14,853 nt of DNA from a bacterium (GTDB lineage Bacteria > Ratteibacteria > UBA8468): NCBI GenBank assembly GCA_030672255.1, contig DAOVGU010000220.1, forward strand, positions 1-14,853, in the 5' to 3' direction. A program made the translations under genes and the position numbers. Positions within the stretch are counted from its first letter, which is position 1; the number at the start of each line of letters is the position of its first letter. This document shows, in pieces, positions 12,566-14,853 of this stretch. The notes beneath the pieces were generated by a model. The model ran no database searches. It was not told where the DNA came from and was given only the letters and a program-made list of their open reading frames with translations.

Positions 12566-14137
12566 ATGATTTCTATCTCCACCAATTTTGATTCAGGAAG
12601 CATTGGTGATTGCTCAGTTAATGAGCTAAAAAGGCAATTGTTATTTAAAGCCCGTACCGATGGAAGTCCGGTGGCGATGTGGTTTTATTTTCGGATGGAT
12701 GGAGCCAGAGCCGGCCCATTTAAATTTGTTCTTATGAATCTGAACCAATGTCTGGGAAGAAATAATTGGATTTACGCTAGACCTGTTTACCGGAGTCCTG
12801 GTCAACCATGGAGACGGGCTGTAGACTCAAATGTATATCTAGATTTCAAAAAGGGGGAATTCCGCTTTTCAATGGTACTGCCGGATGCACCGGTTGAAGT
12901 AGCCTACTGTTATCCCTATACACCGATAATGTTAAAGCCTTTATTAAAAGAGCTCGCAGTAAATGGTCCTCTTCATTTATCATATCCTGGCCGAAGTAGC
13001 GAAGGCCAAAGGATACCATACATTGTATTGCCAACACTTAATAAGAAAAAGACATCATCAGTAATCTGGTTGTTATGTCGTGAACATGCGGGAGAGGTAA
13101 CTGGTTCTTACACTTTGGAAGGCTTTCTGCGGACGGCAGCTAAAAGTAAGTTACGTAATAACGTTGAATTCCATGTAATCTCATTTGTAGATATAGATGG
13201 GGTAGTTGAAGGTTGTTATGGCAAGAATTCTCCTCCGGTAGATCATGGTAATGCCTGGTGTGTTAACAGTTCCCGCCCTGAAGTAAAACTGATTATGAAA
13301 TTGATGCAAAAAAGTGTAGCAAAAGGCAAGCGTTTCGTATTGCTATTCAATTTTCATTCACCTGGGCCAGAGAGGAGAAATTATCTTTATTTTGGTAATC
13401 CAGCCTTACTGAGTTCTCAGGCACGTAAACGAATTGAAAATTTAACCTATTTATTTTGTAAAATGAGTCCTAAAAATTTCCCTTTTACTATGAATCAAGA
13501 ACTCATCAAAAGTGAAATAGGCTGGTATTCGGATGATATTGAAAGAAAACAAGTTACTTATGTAAATCAAATGTATGGTGCAGATCCTATTAGTGTGGAG
13601 ACTGCTTATCACTCCGTAGAATCAGGCACAGTTACTACGCCAGAGAGATGTCGAGAGTTAGGAGCAAGTCTTCTTAAAGCAATAGAGCATTATCTTCTTC
13701 ATGGGAGTAATGGCAAAAGAATTGACCTATTTAGTAAATTGCCTCCAGAGATGTTAAACAATTCGGGTTGGGTTCTCTGGCAGATTCCCTATGGTTGCAA
13801 GGTAAAATTTAATCGAAAATCGGCTGCGGTTGTCCCTATGGGGAAAGGGGAAACCTCCATATACTTTACTACACCAGTAAAGTATCAATGTAGTGAGAAA
13901 AGACCGATAATTCAGATAAATTACAAAGGAAAAATTCCATTAGAGATATTATGGTATTTCTATGACAAACGCGGAGTGCGGCTTTACCACAGACCTAATT
14001 TAATTCAATATATTTTGTCCTCATCGGAAGGATTGCAAATTTATCTTCCCTCTGAATTTCCCAAAACAGCTAAAACTGCCAGGCCAGGATTTCGAATCAA
14101 TGGTTTATTTAGTAAACTATATGTGGAGGTGTTATGA
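12566..14137 (+). CDS. M14 metallocarboxypeptidase-like protein, cytosolic carboxypeptidase (CCP/AGBL) type
   Basis: This 523-residue protein has no signal peptide. Residues about 5-120 match the beta-sandwich N-domain of cytosolic carboxypeptidases (TNFDSGSIG, AMWFYFRMDGARAG, then VEVAYCYPYTP). The M14 domain (about 130-375) has zinc ligands H174-x-x-E177 in CREHAGE and H264 in FNFHSPG, and the catalytic Glu E345 in ISVETAYHS. The DGVVEGCYGKNSPPVDHGNA stretch aligns with the CCP motif DGV..GNYR......DLNR.W, but the Asn-Arg that binds the substrate carboxylate is missing. Residues about 385-523 form an extra beta-rich domain I do not recognise. No ribosome site precedes the ATG. It ends in an ATGA overlap with an FAD oxidoreductase. 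The substrate is unknown and may not be a C-terminal amino acid. Confidence 0.8.
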   Translation: MISISTNFDSGSIGDCSVNELKRQLLFKARTDGSPVAMWFYFRMDGARAGPFKFVLMNLNQCLGRNNWIYARPVYRSPGQPWRRAVDSNVYLDFKKGEFRFSMVLPDAPVEVAYCYPYTPIMLKPLLKELAVNGPLHLSYPGRSSEGQRIPYIVLPTLNKKKTSSVIWLLCREHAGEVTGSYTLEGFLRTAAKSKLRNNVEFHVISFVDIDGVVEGCYGKNSPPVDHGNAWCVNSSRPEVKLIMKLMQKSVAKGKRFVLLFNFHSPGPERRNYLYFGNPALLSSQARKRIENLTYLFCKMSPKNFPFTMNQELIKSEIGWYSDDIERKQVTYVNQMYGADPISVETAYHSVESGTVTTPERCRELGASLLKAIEHYLLHGSNGKRIDLFSKLPPEMLNNSGWVLWQIPYGCKVKFNRKSAAVVPMGKGETSIYFTTPVKYQCSEKRPIIQINYKGKIPLEILWYFYDKRGVRLYHRPNLIQYILSSSEGLQIYLPSEFPKTAKTARPGFRINGLFSKLYVEVL

Positions 14138-14853
14138 AGTATGATACAGCCGTTATTGGAGGAGGATTAGCCGGCATTTCTGCCGCAATTGCTGCCGCCA
14201 GACTTGGCTGTAAGGTGGCTTTGGTTCAGGATAGACCGGTTTTAGGGGGCAATTCCAGTTCAGAAATCAGGGTCGTTCCTACCGGTGCCCATTGCTCTGG
14301 TCTTAGACGTGAACTAAGGGAAACCGGGATTATCGAGGAGATGCTGCTTGAGAGTTGGCATCGGGATCCTTTAAGAAGTTTCTGGGTCTGGGATACTATC
14401 CTCTGGGAATGGGTAAAAAGAGAAAAGAATTTGACCCTTTACTTGAATAGTTCGGCTCGAGAGGTAGTGATGACCAAAAAAAAGAGGATAAAAGGAATCA
14501 TCTGTGAGCAGCTCTCTACCGAGAAAAAATTCTATTTAGAAGCAAATATCTTTATCGATACCAGTGGTGATGGAACAATTGCTTATCGGGCGGGTGCCAA
14601 GTTCTGCATGGGCAGAGAGGGGAAGAAAGAATTTAATGAAAGTTTAGCACCAGATAAACCCGATAATAAAACCTTGGGAAGTAGCCTGATGTTTGTTGCC
14701 CGGGATATGAAAAAACCGGTAAAGTTTACTCCCCCCGATTGGGCAAGAAAATTTCCCAAAGAGAAAAACCTTCCCTTCCGTGTCCATAGCGATATCCACT
14801 ATGGCTACTGGTGGATTGCCTATGGCGGAATCAAGGATACGATCAGAGATAAT
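14134..14853 (+). CDS. FAD-dependent oxidoreductase (FAD_oxidored type), N-terminal part, runs off window
   Basis: 240 residues are visible and the frame is open at the edge. The N-terminus is an FAD-binding Rossmann fold: VIGGGLAGISAAIAAARLG with GxGxxG at 9-14, followed by the family signature LGGNSSSEIRV (about 37-47) and a second nucleotide-binding strand, FIDTSGDGTIAYRAGAKF, at about 146-163. This matches the FAD_oxidored (PF12831-like) group, often found near carbohydrate or xenobiotic catabolic genes in PVC-type bacteria; its substrates are mostly unknown. A strong GGAGGT (14125-14130) precedes the ATG, which overlaps the M14 stop as ATGA, so the two are translated together. The C-terminal part, including any [4Fe-4S] or substrate domain, is outside the window. 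Confidence 0.87.
   Translation, partial: MKYDTAVIGGGLAGISAAIAAARLGCKVALVQDRPVLGGNSSSEIRVVPTGAHCSGLRRELRETGIIEEMLLESWHRDPLRSFWVWDTILWEWVKREKNLTLYLNSSAREVVMTKKKRIKGIICEQLSTEKKFYLEANIFIDTSGDGTIAYRAGAKFCMGREGKKEFNESLAPDKPDNKTLGSSLMFVARDMKKPVKFTPPDWARKFPKEKNLPFRVHSDIHYGYWWIAYGGIKDTIRDN

Overview
This is a compact, gene-dense bacterial segment in which every protein gene lies on the + strand. I read it as a Gram-negative-type anaerobe, probably from an uncultured or candidate phylum (PVC-like lineages such as Omnitrophica would fit, but this is inference). Supporting observations are ADP-heptose genes, a lipoprotein LysM/LytM factor, a ThiD2-ThiE fusion, a ThiC with a shortened cysteine motif, an AmaP/Asp23-like protein, several unrelated dispersed palindromes and moderate GC. 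No rRNA or taxon-defining marker is present.

Layout. 2-241 is the 3' end of a tyrosine recombinase. 251-647 holds tRNA-Lys(CTT), a 45-residue membrane miniprotein, tRNA-Leu(TAG) and tRNA-Gly(CCC). A folded inverted repeat (664-724) precedes a LysM/LytM lipoprotein (734-1423). A perfect 18-bp palindrome then precedes the dgt-dprA pair (1478-3726). A tight operon follows: AmaP-like protein, gmhA, hldE2-type adenylyltransferase and a MarC-family protein (3788-6002). 6016-7796 is an accessory toxin-antitoxin block: a 53-residue ORF with its own promoter, a DUF433/DUF5615 pair, and a CopG-antitoxin-like protein overlapping a nucleotidyltransferase. From 7793 the genes overlap or nearly abut: thiD2E, thiC, ftsH, folE, a cytosolic-carboxypeptidase-like M14 protein and the start of an FAD oxidoreductase that runs off the window.

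How the genes work together. ThiD2E and ThiC make the pyrimidine half of thiamine and join it to the thiazole. FolE opens tetrahydrofolate/pterin synthesis, and FtsH is the membrane quality-control protease. GmhA and the HldE2-like enzyme are two of the steps to ADP-heptose for the outer envelope; the kinase and phosphatase are not here. No TPP riboswitch is visible. The only good promoters I see upstream of the thiamine genes are those of the toxin-antitoxin block, whose last gene overlaps thiD2E by ATGA.

Most unusual points: (1) four different palindromic repeats, one read through in frame inside ThiD2 and one spanning the thiD2E stop and the thiC leader, where ThiC lacks its usual N-terminal start; (2) a two-system toxin-antitoxin block in which a short helical module occurs both as a free 53-residue ORF and as the C-terminal half of the CopG-like protein; (3) an M14 protein with the eukaryote-like cytosolic carboxypeptidase N-domain but without the Asn-Arg pair that reads a C-terminal carboxylate; (4) a LytM protein missing metal and catalytic residues.
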